Assembly: GCA_963804245.1 (NCBI GenBank)
Contig: CAWDPQ010000016.1
Location: 1 to 64,000 of the forward strand
Length of the DNA stretch: 64,000 nt
Direction: 5' to 3'
DNA from: CAWDPQ01 sp963804245
GTDB lineage: Bacteria > Acidobacteriota > Vicinamibacteria > Vicinamibacterales > 2-12-FULL-66-21
This document shows positions 25,987 to 35,167 of the stretch, one piece after another. Below the pieces are notes generated by a model. The model saw only the letters and a list, made by a program, of their open reading frames with translations, did no database searches and was not told the origin of the DNA. Both the position numbers and the translations under genes were made by a program. Numbering within the stretch: the first letter of the stretch is position 1; every line of letters begins with the position of its first letter.

Positions 25987-27146
25987 GCGCGCACTGCCTT
26001 GTCGCGGAGGGCGCGCACGACTTTCGTCACCCGTTCGATCGCGATGTCGATGTCCGCATCGGTCGTCGTGCGTCCGAGCCCGAAACGGATGGAGGCGCCG
26101 GCGCGATCGCCGACGGCGCCGATCGCATGCAGTACGTGCGACGGGGCTTGCGATCCCGAGCTGCACGCTGAACCAGTCGAGACCGCCAGATCGCCGAGGG
26201 CCATCAAGAGCTCTTCGCCTTCCACATCGTCAAAACTGAGGTGGAGGTTGTGCGGCAGACGCTTGACGGCGCAGCCATTCAGGCGCAGCCCGTCAAGGTT
26301 GGCGCGAAGCCCGTTGAGAAGCCTGTCGCGCAGCGCCGCCAGACGCGGGCCCTCAACCGGCATTTCCTTGCGGGCGATCTCCGCGGCAGCCCCGAGACCG
26401 ACGATTCCCGGCACGTTCAACGTGCCCGATCGCAGTCCGTTCTCGTGGCCACCACCGTCAATCAGGCATTCGAGAGGAAGTCGGGGACGCCGCTGGCGCA
26501 CGTACAGGGCGCCGGCGCCCTTGGGCCCGTAGCACTTGTGTCCGGTCAGCGAGAGCAGATCGACCCCGAGCGCCTCGACGTCGAGGGGAACTTTTCCCGC
26601 GGCCTGTGCCGCGTCGGTATGCAACAGCGCGCCGTGTGGTTTCACGACGGCCGAAACCTCGGCAAGCGGCTGCAGAACCCCGATCTCGTTGTTGGCGGCC
26701 ATGACCGATACCAGGACCGTACGGTCGGTCATCGCTTTGCGCAGCGCGTCGAGGTCGACGAAGCCATCGGGCGTCACGCCCAGGATCGTGAGCTTCCAGC
26801 CTTCCTGTTCGAGCCGGCGGCACGAATCGAGGACCGACTTGTGCTCGGTGGCGACGGTGATGACATGGTCGCCACGATCGCGCATGCCGCGAGCCACACC
26901 CTTGATCGCCAGATTGTTGGACTCGGTGGCGCCGCTGGTGAAGATGATCTCGCGAGCCGATGCATTGATCAGAGAAGCGATACGCGTTCGCGCGGCGTCA
27001 ACCGCTTCCTGAGCTTCCCAGCCGAACGCATGCTGTCGCGACGCGGCATTGCCAAACCGCTCGCAGAAGTAGGGCAGCATCTCCTCGAGCACACGTGGAT
27101 CGACAGGCGTGGTCGCGTGATAATCGAGGTAGACAGGCCTGGCCAC
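25983..27146 (-). CDS. iscS: Cysteine desulfurase, IscS/NifS type (group I)
   Basis: A PLP enzyme that takes sulfur from cysteine for Fe-S clusters and tRNA thiolation. GTG 27146 starts VARPVYLDYHATTPVD; longer readings overlap the Rrf2 gene and are not conserved. Of 387 residues, the PLP lysine lies in LTGHKCYGPKG, the catalytic cysteine in STGSACSSGSQAPSH, and ATEHKSV and RSGTLNVP are conserved. It is a second desulfurase in addition to SufS, following the Rrf2 regulator as iscS follows iscR elsewhere, though no iscU is present. Confidence 0.93.
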   Translation of the reverse strand: MARPVYLDYHATTPVDPRVLEEMLPYFCERFGNAASRQHAFGWEAQEAVDAARTRIASLINASAREIIFTSGATESNNLAIKGVARGMRDRGDHVITVATEHKSVLDSCRRLEQEGWKLTILGVTPDGFVDLDALRKAMTDRTVLVSVMAANNEIGVLQPLAEVSAVVKPHGALLHTDAAQAAGKVPLDVEALGVDLLSLTGHKCYGPKGAGALYVRQRRPRLPLECLIDGGGHENGLRSGTLNVPGIVGLGAAAEIARKEMPVEGPRLAALRDRLLNGLRANLDGLRLNGCAVKRLPHNLHLSFDDVEGEELLMALGDLAVSTGSACSSGSQAPSHVLHAIGAVGDRAGASIRFGLGRTTTDADIDIAIERVTKVVRALRDKAVRA

Positions 27147-27154
27147 GACCGTTC

Positions 27155-27616
27155 TCAGCGTGATCGTGGGAAGGAAAGGTGAAGCGGATCCGGAGGCAGC
27201 GGGGTCACCGGCGGGTCTGCCGCGACCTCCTGCAGCGAGCACGTCGCCAGCGCCGACAGGATTCGATCCTTGATTCGCCAGAGCGGATCACGAACGCTGC
27301 ATTTCGCGTACTGATCGCACTTCTCGTCTTCGGTCGAGCAGGCGGTAACCGTCACCGGCCCGTCGATAGCCTGGATGATGTCGGCGACGGAGATGGCCGT
27401 CGACGGCTTGGAGAGCCGGTAGCCGCCGCGCGTGCCCTGGTGCGACGTGAGCAGACCCCGGCGAGCCAGCCGCTGCAGCACTTTGGCCATCAGCTCGATG
27501 GGGATGTCGTACTGCTCGGCAATCTCCCGCGCACTCGCCGACGCCGCATCCGGGCGCATCGCGAGATGCTTCATCGCCATCAACGCATAGTCGGCTTTTT
27601 TAGAGAGGCGTAGCAT
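27155..27616 (-). CDS. Rrf2-family regulator, IscR-like
   Basis: The 153-residue protein has an N-terminal winged helix (LRLSKKADYALMAMKHLAMR, ELMAKVLQRLARRGLLTSHQ with wing GTRGGYRLSKP) and three cysteines in ACSTEDEKCDQYAKCSV, the pattern that binds a 2Fe-2S cluster in IscR. ATG 27616 is favoured over the upstream 27631. It is expected to sense Fe-S status and control this cluster. It lies between sufT and iscS, not at the head of the operon; the 45-base gap before it may hold a promoter. Confidence 0.9.
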   Translation of the reverse strand: MLRLSKKADYALMAMKHLAMRPDAASASAREIAEQYDIPIELMAKVLQRLARRGLLTSHQGTRGGYRLSKPSTAISVADIIQAIDGPVTVTACSTEDEKCDQYAKCSVRDPLWRIKDRILSALATCSLQEVAADPPVTPLPPDPLHLSFPRSR

Positions 27617-27661
27617 AGTACCTCGCAACACGTCGCACGTCGCGCGTGATTACACCTCGCA

Positions 27662-28057
27662 TCACCACATCCCCAGCTGCAGCTTCGCAACGTCCGACAT
27701 TCGATCTTTGGTCCACGCCGGTTCCCAGACGACGTCTACTTTGGCGTCGGTGATGCCGGGAACCTCGCGAACTTTTCGAGCGACCTCGACCGGCAACGAC
27801 TGCGCGGCGGGACAGCCGGGCGCCGTGAGAGTCATGCGGACGGCAGCGACGCCGTCGCCATCGACGAACACGTCGTAGATCAAACCGAGCTCCCAGATGT
27901 TCACTGGAATCTCGGGATCGAACACCGTTTGAATCGCCTTCACCACCGCGGGCTTGAGCGCCTCGGTCTTCACCGGATCCGCAACGAGACCCCCGGTCTC
28001 GATCGCCGGCTGCGGCGTCTCTGCGGCTGCCTGCGGCGCCATCGGCAGCGGCTTCAT
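27662..28057 (-). CDS. sufT: SufT-like DUF59 (MIP18 family) protein
   Basis: The 131-residue product has an unconserved 35-residue N-terminus, then VVKAIQTVFDPEIPVNIWEL, MTLTAPGCPAAQSLPVEV and VDVVWEPAWTKDRMSD, the DUF59 pattern with its DPE and single conserved cysteine. In SUF clusters it supports Fe-S maturation or transfer. Its ATG overlaps the sufU stop (ATGA). Confidence 0.9.
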   Translation of the reverse strand: MKPLPMAPQAAAETPQPAIETGGLVADPVKTEALKPAVVKAIQTVFDPEIPVNIWELGLIYDVFVDGDGVAAVRMTLTAPGCPAAQSLPVEVARKVREVPGITDAKVDVVWEPAWTKDRMSDVAKLQLGMW

Positions 28058-28498
28058 TCCGTCGTCGTCCTCTCTTCGCGATCGAGCGCCGCTTTGAGCG
28101 TATGCCACGCCAGGCTGGCGCATTTCACGCGCACAGGAAACTCCCTGACGCCAGCCAGCACCGACAGCTTGCCGAGATCCTCGACCTCGCGATCGGGCGG
28201 CGTCGTGACCATGCGGTGAAAACGGCCGAACAATTCGCGCACTTCGGCGAGCGAGCGCCCCTTGACCGCATCCGTCATCAACGACGCGGACGCGCGCGAG
28301 ATCGCACAACCGGATCCCTGGAAGCCGACATCGGCAATGCGATCGGCCTCGACGTTGAGAAACAGATCGAGGCGATCCCCGCACAGGGGATTGTAGCCTT
28401 CAGCGAAATGGCTCGGCCGCTCGAGCGATCCGGTAGTTCCTCGGACGCTTGTTGTGGTCGAGGATGACCTCCTGATACAGGTCGCTGAGATCCGACAT
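28054..28498 (-). pseudogene. sufU: SufU Zn-dependent sulfur-transfer protein, frameshifted near 28410
   Basis: SufU receives sulfur from SufS. ATG 28498 (MSDLSDLYQEVILDHNKRPR) overlaps the sufS stop as TAATG. After 32 residues the frame meets TGA, but shifting one base gives HFAEGYNPLCGDRLDLFLNV and GSGCAISRASASLMTD and RVKCASLAWHTLKAAL, which contain the three conserved cysteines and the aspartate. The rejoined protein is about 147 residues, normal. This TGA is explained by the shift, not by recoding. Confidence 0.88.
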
Positions 28499-29752
28499 TA
28501 CGCGAATACCTCCCGCACTCGGCGCAGGGCGCGCCCGAGCGCGTCCACGTCCTCGCGGGTGTTGTACATCGCCAGCGAGGCACGCGCGGTGGCGGGCACG
28601 CCAAACCGATCCATGACCGGCTGCGCACAATGATGGCCGGTGCGGATGGCAATGCCTTCGCGGTCGACGACGGTGCCGACGTCGTGCGGGTGTACACCGT
28701 CGAGCACGAACGACACTACGCTGGCCTTCCGGCGCGCCGTGCCGATCAGCTGGACGCCAGGCACATCGCTCACGACTTCGGTGGCGTAGGCCAGCAGCTC
28801 CTGCTCGGTACTGGCAGATCTCGGCGAGACCAATCGACGTTATGTAATCGAGCGCGGTGCCAAGTCCGATCGCGCCGGCAATGTCGGGAGTGCCGGCCTC
28901 GAACTTGTGCGGCAGCTCGTTCCACGTCGAGCGTTCGAACGTGACGGAGCGGATCATGTCCCCGCCGCCCATGAACGGCGGCAGCTCTTCGAGGAGCGAT
29001 GCCTTGCCGTAGAGCACGCCAATCCCGGTCGGACCATACAGCTTGTGGCCGGTCGCGACGTAGAAGTCGCAATCCAACGCTCGCACGTCCACCGGCATGT
29101 GATACGCGGCCTGCGATCCATCGAGCAGAACCGCCGCCCCTTCGGCGTGGGCGATGCGAACGATGTCGGCCACGGGATTGATCGTGCCGAGGGCGTTGGA
29201 CATGTGCGCCACCGCGACAATCCGGGTGCGCGGGCCCACCAGCGCTTCGAACTCGTCGAGCAGCAGCTCGCCGCGATCGTCGATCGGCGCCACGCGAAGG
29301 CGGGCACCCGATCTCTCGCACAGCATCTGCCAGGGCACGATGTTCGAGTGATGCTCCATGGCGGAGATGAGCACTTCATCCCCGGCGCGAACCCGCGCGG
29401 CGCCGAAAACGTGCGCCACGAGATTGATGCCCTCGGTCGAGTTGCGCGTGTAGACGATTTCCTGGACGCTACCGGCGTTGAAATACGCGCGGATCTTCTC
29501 GCGCGCCCCTTCGTACTCATCGGTCGCCAGCTGACTGAGCAGGTGGACGCCGCGGTGCACGTTGGCGTTGATGCCCGTGTAGTACCGCGTCAACGAGTCG
29601 AGCACGGCCTGCGGCTTCTGCGTCGTCGCCGCGTTATCGAGATAGACGAGCGGCTTGCCGTGGACCTGACGGCGCAGAATCGGGAAATCGGCGCGAACCC
29701 GCTCGACGTCGAAGGCCGGTGACACGGCGCCGCGCGAGGCGGGAGGCATCAT
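28498..29752 (-). pseudogene. sufS: Cysteine desulfurase SufS, frameshifted near 28820
   Basis: A group II desulfurase that works with SufU. ATG 29752 overlaps the sufD stop (ATGA). The main frame has VYLDNAATTQKPQAVLDSLT, the PLP lysine in ATGHKLYGPTGIGVLYG and MGGGDMIRSV; near 28820 it shifts, and the last 105 residues continue EQELLAYATEVVSDVPGVQL to the catalytic cysteine in RTGHHCAQPVMDRFG and end RRVREVFA. The joined length is about 418 residues. Both parts are intact otherwise, so an assembly indel is likely. Confidence 0.9.
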
Positions 29753-31095
29753 CGCGCATCCACCTCGGCGAGATCCTTGGCCAGCTGGGCGTACAGCTCG
29801 GCCTCGAGCGCGCGCTTGAGGGGTTCGATCTGGACGCGATCGAGGATCTCGCCTGCAAACGCATGGATGAGCATGTCGCGCGCCTCGGCCAGCGTCAGCC
29901 CGCGTGCGCGCAGATAGAAAATCGCATCCTCGTCGATCTGCCCGATCGCCGCGCCGTGCGTGCACTTCACGTCGTCGGCGAAGATCTCGAGCTGCGGCTT
30001 CGTATTGATCGAGGCGCTGTCGGAAAGCAGCAGCGCACGATTGGTCTGTTTGGCGTTCGTCTTCTGCGCGTCGGGACGGACGATGATCTTTCCATTGAAC
30101 ACGGCGCGCGCCTTGCCGCCGAGAATGCCTTTGTAGATCTCGTGGCTCGGGCAGTGCGCCTTGGCGTGGTCGATCGTCGTATGGTTGTCGACCAGCCGAT
30201 CGCCATCGGCCAGGTACAGCCCGTTCAACGTGCACTCCGCACCCTCGCCGTCGAGAATGGCAACGGCGTCGTTGCGCACCAGCTTCCCGCCGATCGTGAA
30301 CGAATGCGATGAGAACGTCGCACTGCGTGACGTGTGCACGTGCATGCTCGCAATGTGGAACGCGTCGACCGAATCTTCCTGGACCTTGTAGTGATCCAGA
30401 ACGCCGTGCTCGCCGACGAACACCTCGGTCACCGCGTTGACGAAATACCGTCCGCCCCACCCGACGTAGGTTTCCACGAGCCTCGCCTGTGCCTGGCTCC
30501 CGACCACCACCAGCAACCGCGGATGACTTGCCGTCGCCACTCCTGCGGATTCGCCGGTGGAGATGAACATGACTTGAATCGGTTCGGTGACAATCGCGCC
30601 GTCTGGAATGTGGACAAACGCGCCATCCTCGATTCGTGCGGTATTGAGGGCGTCGAACGCGCGCACGCCGAGATCGGCAAGCTGCCCCAGATATCGCTGA
30701 ACGTTCTCGCTATCGGCTGCCAGATCGCCATTGATCATGGCGGCGAGAGAGCCCACGCGAACCTTGGCCGGCAATCCCTGCACCCGTGACAGGTCCGGCC
30801 GGTAACGGCCATTCACGACAACGAGTCGAAAGCGCGCGTCGCCGTAGAGCAGGCTGGCGAGCTGCTTCTCGGAGACCGCCGCCGTCCCGTCCGCGAGGCG
30901 GAACTCTCCGGTGCTGACCGGCGCAACGTTGGTGAAGCGCCACTCCTCGTCGCGAACCGTCGGGAAGCCCAGCGCGGAGAACCGTGCGGCGCCGCGTTCG
31001 CGCAGGTCCTGCAACCACCGCGGTCCCCTCTGTGGTGGCAGCGAAGCCAGCCACGGATGACGATTCTCGGCTACTTGCGTCGTCGTCGTCATCAT
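29749..31095 (-). CDS. sufD: Fe-S assembly scaffold subunit SufD
   Basis: The 448-residue subunit pairs with SufB in the SufBC2D scaffold. It has the divergent N-terminal helix region and the conserved beta-helix C-terminal core: NGLYLADGDRLVDNHTTIDH, CPSHEIYKGILGGKARAVFN, ILVRPDAQKTNAKQTNRALL-like and DDVKCTHGAAIGQIDEDAIF containing the functionally important histidine. It overlaps sufC by four bases (ATGA) and sufS likewise. Confidence 0.95.
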   Translation of the reverse strand: MMTTTTQVAENRHPWLASLPPQRGPRWLQDLRERGAARFSALGFPTVRDEEWRFTNVAPVSTGEFRLADGTAAVSEKQLASLLYGDARFRLVVVNGRYRPDLSRVQGLPAKVRVGSLAAMINGDLAADSENVQRYLGQLADLGVRAFDALNTARIEDGAFVHIPDGAIVTEPIQVMFISTGESAGVATASHPRLLVVVGSQAQARLVETYVGWGGRYFVNAVTEVFVGEHGVLDHYKVQEDSVDAFHIASMHVHTSRSATFSSHSFTIGGKLVRNDAVAILDGEGAECTLNGLYLADGDRLVDNHTTIDHAKAHCPSHEIYKGILGGKARAVFNGKIIVRPDAQKTNAKQTNRALLLSDSASINTKPQLEIFADDVKCTHGAAIGQIDEDAIFYLRARGLTLAEARDMLIHAFAGEILDRVQIEPLKRALEAELYAQLAKDLAEVDAR

Positions 31096-31847
31096 CCTAG
31101 GCTGCCTCGGCCAGCTCGAACCGAATAGCCCCGCTTCTCCAGCTCCAGCGCCAGCTCTTTGCCGCCCGACTTCAGAATGCGCCCGTTGCTCAACACGTGA
31201 ACGTAGTCGGGCACGATGTAGTCGAGCAGGCGCTGATAGTGCGTCACGACAATGATGGCGCGCTCGCTGCTGCGCATCGCATTGACACCTGCGGCGACAA
31301 CCTTGAGCGCGTCGATGTCGAGCCCGGAATCGGTCTCGTCGAGAATCGCCAGGCGCGGCTCGAGCAGCGCCATCTGGAATATCTCGTTGCGCTTCTTTTC
31401 CCCGCCCGAGAATCCTTCGTTCACGGCGCGACTGAGCATGCCCTGATCGATGTCGAGGAGACCCGCTTTCTCCTTGATCAGCTGCATGAACTCCATGGCG
31501 TCGAGCTCCGGCACTCCTTGCTGCTTGCGCTTGGCGTTGAGGGCCGCTTTGAGGAAGTAGGCGTTGTTGACGCCCGCGATCTCGACCGGATACTGGAAGG
31601 CCATGAACACGCCTTCGCGGGCGCGCTCGTCGGGATCCATCGCCAGCAAATCGCGCCCTTCGTAGGTCACCGTGCCGTCGGTCACCTCGTAGGCCGGATG
31701 TCCGGCCAACGCACGCGCGAGCGTGCTCTTGCCGGAGCCGTTGGGCCCCATGATTGCGTGGACTTCACCTGCGTCGACGTGGAGATCGACCCCTTTCAGG
31801 ATCTCCTGACCTTCCGCCCGCACTTTCAGATTTCGCACATCAAGCAT
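31092..31847 (-). CDS. sufC: Fe-S assembly ATPase SufC
   Basis: The ABC-type ATPase of the SufBCD complex, 251 residues from ATG 31847 (MLDVRNLKVRAEGQEILKGV). Walker A is IMGPNGSGKSTLA, signature FSGGEKKRNEIFQMA, Walker B RLAILDETDSGLDIDAL and the H-loop VTHYQRLL. The ERAREGVFMAFQYPVEIAGV segment is diagnostic of SufC. No strong ribosome-binding site is seen; the 110-base gap from sufB contains a hairpin. Confidence 0.96.
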   Translation of the reverse strand: MLDVRNLKVRAEGQEILKGVDLHVDAGEVHAIMGPNGSGKSTLARALAGHPAYEVTDGTVTYEGRDLLAMDPDERAREGVFMAFQYPVEIAGVNNAYFLKAALNAKRKQQGVPELDAMEFMQLIKEKAGLLDIDQGMLSRAVNEGFSGGEKKRNEIFQMALLEPRLAILDETDSGLDIDALKVVAAGVNAMRSSERAIIVVTHYQRLLDYIVPDYVHVLSNGRILKSGGKELALELEKRGYSVRAGRGSLG

Positions 31848-31873
31848 TGATATTTGTCTTCTTCTCTTAGTTT

Positions 31874-31897
31874 GTCGTGGGGCCCCACCCCCACGAC
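31874..31897 (-). promoter_or_regulatory. Intercistronic hairpin between sufB and sufC
   Basis: GTCGTGGGG (31874-31882) pairs perfectly with CCCCACGAC (31889-31897) around a 6-base loop. No T-run follows on the minus strand, so attenuation or RNA-end protection fits better than full termination (inference). Confidence 0.5.
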
Positions 31898-31956
31898 CTG
31901 CCAGCTCTTCGCTTCGCTCGAGCCGCTGTTTACCCACTACCGGGTTGAATTCGCAG

Positions 31957-33403
31957 CTACCCCACCGATCCCTCAAGAGAGACGGACAAAAGCTTCTGCG
32001 CCTCCACGGCGAACTCCATCGGCAGCTCGCGGAAGACTTCCTTGCAGAAGCCGCTGACGATCATGTTGATCGCATCCTCGAGCGTCAGGCCGCGCTGCCG
32101 CAGGTAGAAAATCTGATCCTCGCCGATGCGCGAGGTGGAAGCCTCGTGCTCCACACGCGCCGAGGTGTTCTTGATTTCCAGATACGGGAACGTGTGCGCT
32201 CCACACTTGTCGCCGATGAGGAGCGAGTCGCACTGCGAGTAGTTCCGCGCGTGCGTCGCGTTCTTGCCCACGCGGACGAGGCCGCGGTAGGTGTTCTGCC
32301 CGTGGCCGGCTGAAATTCCCTTCGAGACGATCGTGCTGCGCGTGTTCTTGCCCAGGTGGATCATCTTCGTGCCCGTATCCGCCTGCTGCCAGTTGTTCGT
32401 GGTGGCGACTGAATAGAACTCGCCGATCGAACCGTCACCCTGCAGGATGCAACCCGGGTACTTCCAGGTGATGGCCGATCCGGTTTCGACCTGCGTCCAG
32501 GTGATCTTCGAATTGCGCCCGGCACAGAGACCGCGCTTCGTCACGAAATTGTAGATGCCGCCCTTGCCGTCCTTGTCGCCGGGGTACCAGTTCTGAATCG
32601 TCGAGTACTTGATGGTCGCGCCATCGAGCGCCACCAGCTCCACGACGGCCGCGTGCAGCTGGTTCTCGTCGCGCATCGGCGCGGTACAGCCTTCGAGGTA
32701 GCTGACGCTCGAGCCTTCCTCGGCAATGATGAGCGTTCTCTCGAACTGCCCGGTGTCGCGGGCGTTGATGCGGAAATAGGTCGACAGCTCCATCGGGCAC
32801 TTCACGCCCTTGGGGATGTAGGCGAAGGACCCATCGCTGAACACCGCAGAATTGAGCGTGGCGAAGAAGTTGTCGGTGTAGGGAACGACCGAGCCCAGAT
32901 ACTTCTTCACGAGCTCCGGGTGCTCGCGCACGGCCTCCGAGAAGGACATGAAGATGATGCCCGACCGACGCCAGCTTCTCGCGGAACGTCGTGGCGACCG
33001 ACACGCTGTCGAACACGGCATCGACGGCCACGCCGGAGAACATCTTCTGCTCTTCAAGCGGAATGCCCAGCTTGTCGAAGGTTTTCCTGACCTCGGGATC
33101 GACCTCGTCCAGGCTGTTCAGCACCTTCTTTTTCTTCGGAGCCGAGTAGTAGACGATGTCCTGGTAGTTGATGGGATCGTATTTGACGTTCTGCCAGGTC
33201 GGCTCTTTCATCGTCAGCCAGAGGCGATAGGCCTTCAGCCGCCACTGCAGCAGCCACTCCGGCTCTCCCTTCTTCTCGGAGATCAGCCGGACGACCTCTT
33301 CGTTCAGGCCCTTCGGTATCGTGTCGGCGTCGACGTCGGTATAGAAGCCGTACTTGTAGTCGCGCGTCGCGAGTTGTTCGATGGTTTCAGTTGCAGTTGA
33401 CAT
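31957..33403 (-). pseudogene. sufB: Fe-S assembly scaffold subunit SufB, frameshifted near 32965
   Basis: SufB is the core scaffold of the SUF system. ATG 33403 starts MSTATETIEQLATRDYKYGF, followed by WLLQWRLKAYRLWLTMKEPT. An extra base near 32965 breaks KLASVG from GIIFMSFSEAVREHPELVKK; after it come PKGVKCPMELSTYFRINARD, EGCTAPMRDENQLHAAVVEL, QCDSLLIGDKCGAHTFPYLE (cysteine of the sulfur-accepting region) and VEHEASTSRIGEDQIFYLRQ. About 480 residues after joining. The gene is normally indispensable, favouring an assembly indel. Confidence 0.92.
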
Positions 33404-33514
33404 TGAGATTCTCTGACGCCCCTAAAGCGCCGCGCTACGAGTGTCGCGCCTGATGCCGCAAGGCCGGCCCAGCGGCATGCTGACCAGCGAGCGGCGCAGC
33501 AGCGCCGCCGCGAC
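33404..33514. repeat. sufA-sufB spacer with a degenerate CACGCCCG-type repeat
   Basis: GACGCCCCTAAAGCGCCGCG followed by CTACGAG (about 33414-33441) resembles the repeats at 25117 and 50645 but with a weaker stem. The remainder contains CGGCCCAGCGGCATGC and GCGGCGCAGCAGCGCCGCCG, the latter able to form another hairpin. No gene. Confidence 0.45.
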
Positions 33515-33841
33515 TCACACACTAAACGACGTCCCGCAGCCGCAGCTGGACTTGGCGTTCGGGTTGTTGAAGATGAACCCCTTGCTCACGAGGCTCGTGT
33601 CGTAGTCGAGCGTCGTGCCGTCGATGAATCGATAACTCTTCGGATCGATGAAAAGTCTGGCCCCTTCGGGCCCGTCGAACACGTGGTCTCCGTCGCGAGG
33701 CCCTGCCTCCCAGGCAAACGTATAGCTCAGACCGGAACAGCCGCCCGCCTTGATGCCGATCCTCAAGCCGCCGTCGGGTAGACCGTGGCGGGCGACCATC
33801 TTCTTGATGAGCTTCCCAGCGTTTTCGCTGATCTGGACCAT
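33515..33841 (-). CDS. sufA: A-type Fe-S carrier protein (SufA/IscA family)
   Basis: The 108-residue protein is taken from ATG 33841 (MVQISENAGKLIKKMVARHG). It has the three conserved cysteines of the HesB/IscA family: one in KAGGCSGLSYTF and two in the C-terminal SSCGCGTSF. It would transfer assembled clusters to target proteins. It stands first before sufB on the same strand with a 110-base spacer. Confidence 0.93.
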   Translation of the reverse strand: MVQISENAGKLIKKMVARHGLPDGGLRIGIKAGGCSGLSYTFAWEAGPRDGDHVFDGPEGARLFIDPKSYRFIDGTTLDYDTSLVSKGFIFNNPNAKSSCGCGTSFSV

Positions 33842-33910
33842 ATAGGCTGAATCACAGGTCGAGAGGCCCCGGATGGGAGCCTCCCGAACTAGGACCATAA
33901 CAGTCGTATT

Positions 33911-35073
33911 TTAGTATTTCGGGAGGGTGGGATCAACCTGGTCAATCCACGCCAGAATCCCGCCGCGTGAGGTTCCTGGCGTTGGCAAACCCTTGTCCCC
34001 GTAGGAACGCCGCGGCCCGAGCGCTGCGGGCGCCAACTTTACACTGGAGGATGACTTCGCGCTCGCGATTGATTTCGGAAAGGCGTCCCGGCAGCTGAGC
34101 CAACGGGAATCAACACAGCCCCTGGAAGGCGGCATATTTCGAACTCGAAAGGCTCGCGGACATCGATGATTTGGGGCGTTTCCCCGCTATCGAAACGCGC
34201 TTTCAATTCCTGGACGCTGATATCGGCATGAGCGTCGGACGCGAGGTCGCCGGAGTTTGTCTGGGGCATGCAATAGCCTGATAAGTCCCTGGGTTCGAGA
34301 ATTATGGGCCGCGTGCCGCACACCGGGCAATCTGGATCCTTCGGAAGCTTCAGTTCCCTGAATCGCATCTTCAACGCATCGTAGAGCAGCAATCGGCCGA
34401 CGAGCGGATCACCGATGCCGAGCAGGAGCTTGATCGCTTCGGTCGCCTGCACCGTCCCAATCACACCCGGCAGAATCCCCAGCACGCCCCCCTCGGCGCA
34501 GTCGGGCACCAGGCCGGCCGGCGGCGGCTCGGGATGAAGGCAGCGATAACAGGGTCCCGACCGCACGGCAAACACCGCCGCCTGTCCCTCGAACCGGAAA
34601 ATACTGCCGTAGACGTTCGGTCTGCCGGCGATCACGCAGGCGTCGTTCACCACATACCTCGTCGCGAAGTTGTCGCTGCCGTCGAGGACGACGTCGTAGC
34701 GGGAGACGAGATCGATGGCGTTGGTCGCGGTGAGCGCCTGATGGTGCGGCTCGAGGCAGACGTGGGGATTGATCTCCTGCAGACGCGCGCGCGCGGATTC
34801 GAGCTTCGATCGACCGACGTCGGACGTCCCGTGCAGGATCTGGCGCTGAAGATTGCTGAGATCGACTGAGTCGAAGTCGACGAGGCCCAGCGTCCCGACA
34901 CCGGCGGCCGCGAGATACATGGCCGCAGGCGATCCCAGGCCTCCGGCCCCCACGCACAAGACGCGGCCCGCCTTCAGGCGCTGTTGTCCCACGGTCCCGA
35001 TTTCCGGCAGCGCGATGTGCCGGCTGTAGCGGAGGAGCTCGTCTCTTGTGAGATCAGGGATCGACGTAGCCAA
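33911..35073 (-). pseudogene. ThiF/MoeB-type adenylyltransferase with C-terminal rhodanese domain, two frameshifts
   Basis: The E1-like domain adenylates the C-terminus of a ubiquitin-like sulfur carrier (ThiS or MoaD). Motifs are LTRDELLRYSRHIALPEIGT, GRVLCVGAGGLGSPAAMYLA (ATP site), LDGSDNFATRYVVNDAC and zinc ligands in CYRCLHP and CPVCGTRP. A rhodanese domain follows (QIIDVREPFEFEICRLPGA); near 34095 it shifts to LPGRLSEINREREVILQCKV with the active cysteine in VILQCKVGARSA, and near 33965 it shifts again to GGILAWIDQVDPTLPKY. TTG 35073 is the proposed start. It heads the suf cluster, linking sulfur mobilisation to thiamine or molybdopterin. Confidence 0.85.
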
Positions 35074-35114
35074 GCTTTCTATCTTAGCGCCTGGGGTTCG
35101 GCCGGCCGCTTCGT

Positions 35115-35145
35115 TTGGGAGTTGGAAGTTGGGAGTTGGAATTTG
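35115..35145. repeat. Short tandem degenerate repeat (GGGAGTTGGAA)
   Basis: TTGGGAGTTGGAAGTTGGGA and GTTGGAATTTGAGG repeat a unit of about seven bases. It fills the spacer between the divergent ThiF-type and rmuC genes; the reverse-complement theme CCAGTTCC/CCAGCTTCC recurs at 59403-59438. Confidence 0.6.
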
Positions 35146-35167
35146 AGGCTGTACACTTTGACCGATC

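Noticed and set aside
28400..28410. In-frame TGA in sufU (after residue 32) as another selenocysteine codon
   Set aside because: The downstream conserved part (HFAEGYNPLCGD) is in a different frame, so this is an ordinary frame break, and no cysteine is expected at the TGA.
28400..30460. A 686-residue protein on the minus strand
   Set aside because: Only its last part is SufS (from 29752) and sufU start; the first 230 residues are the wrong frame of sufD.
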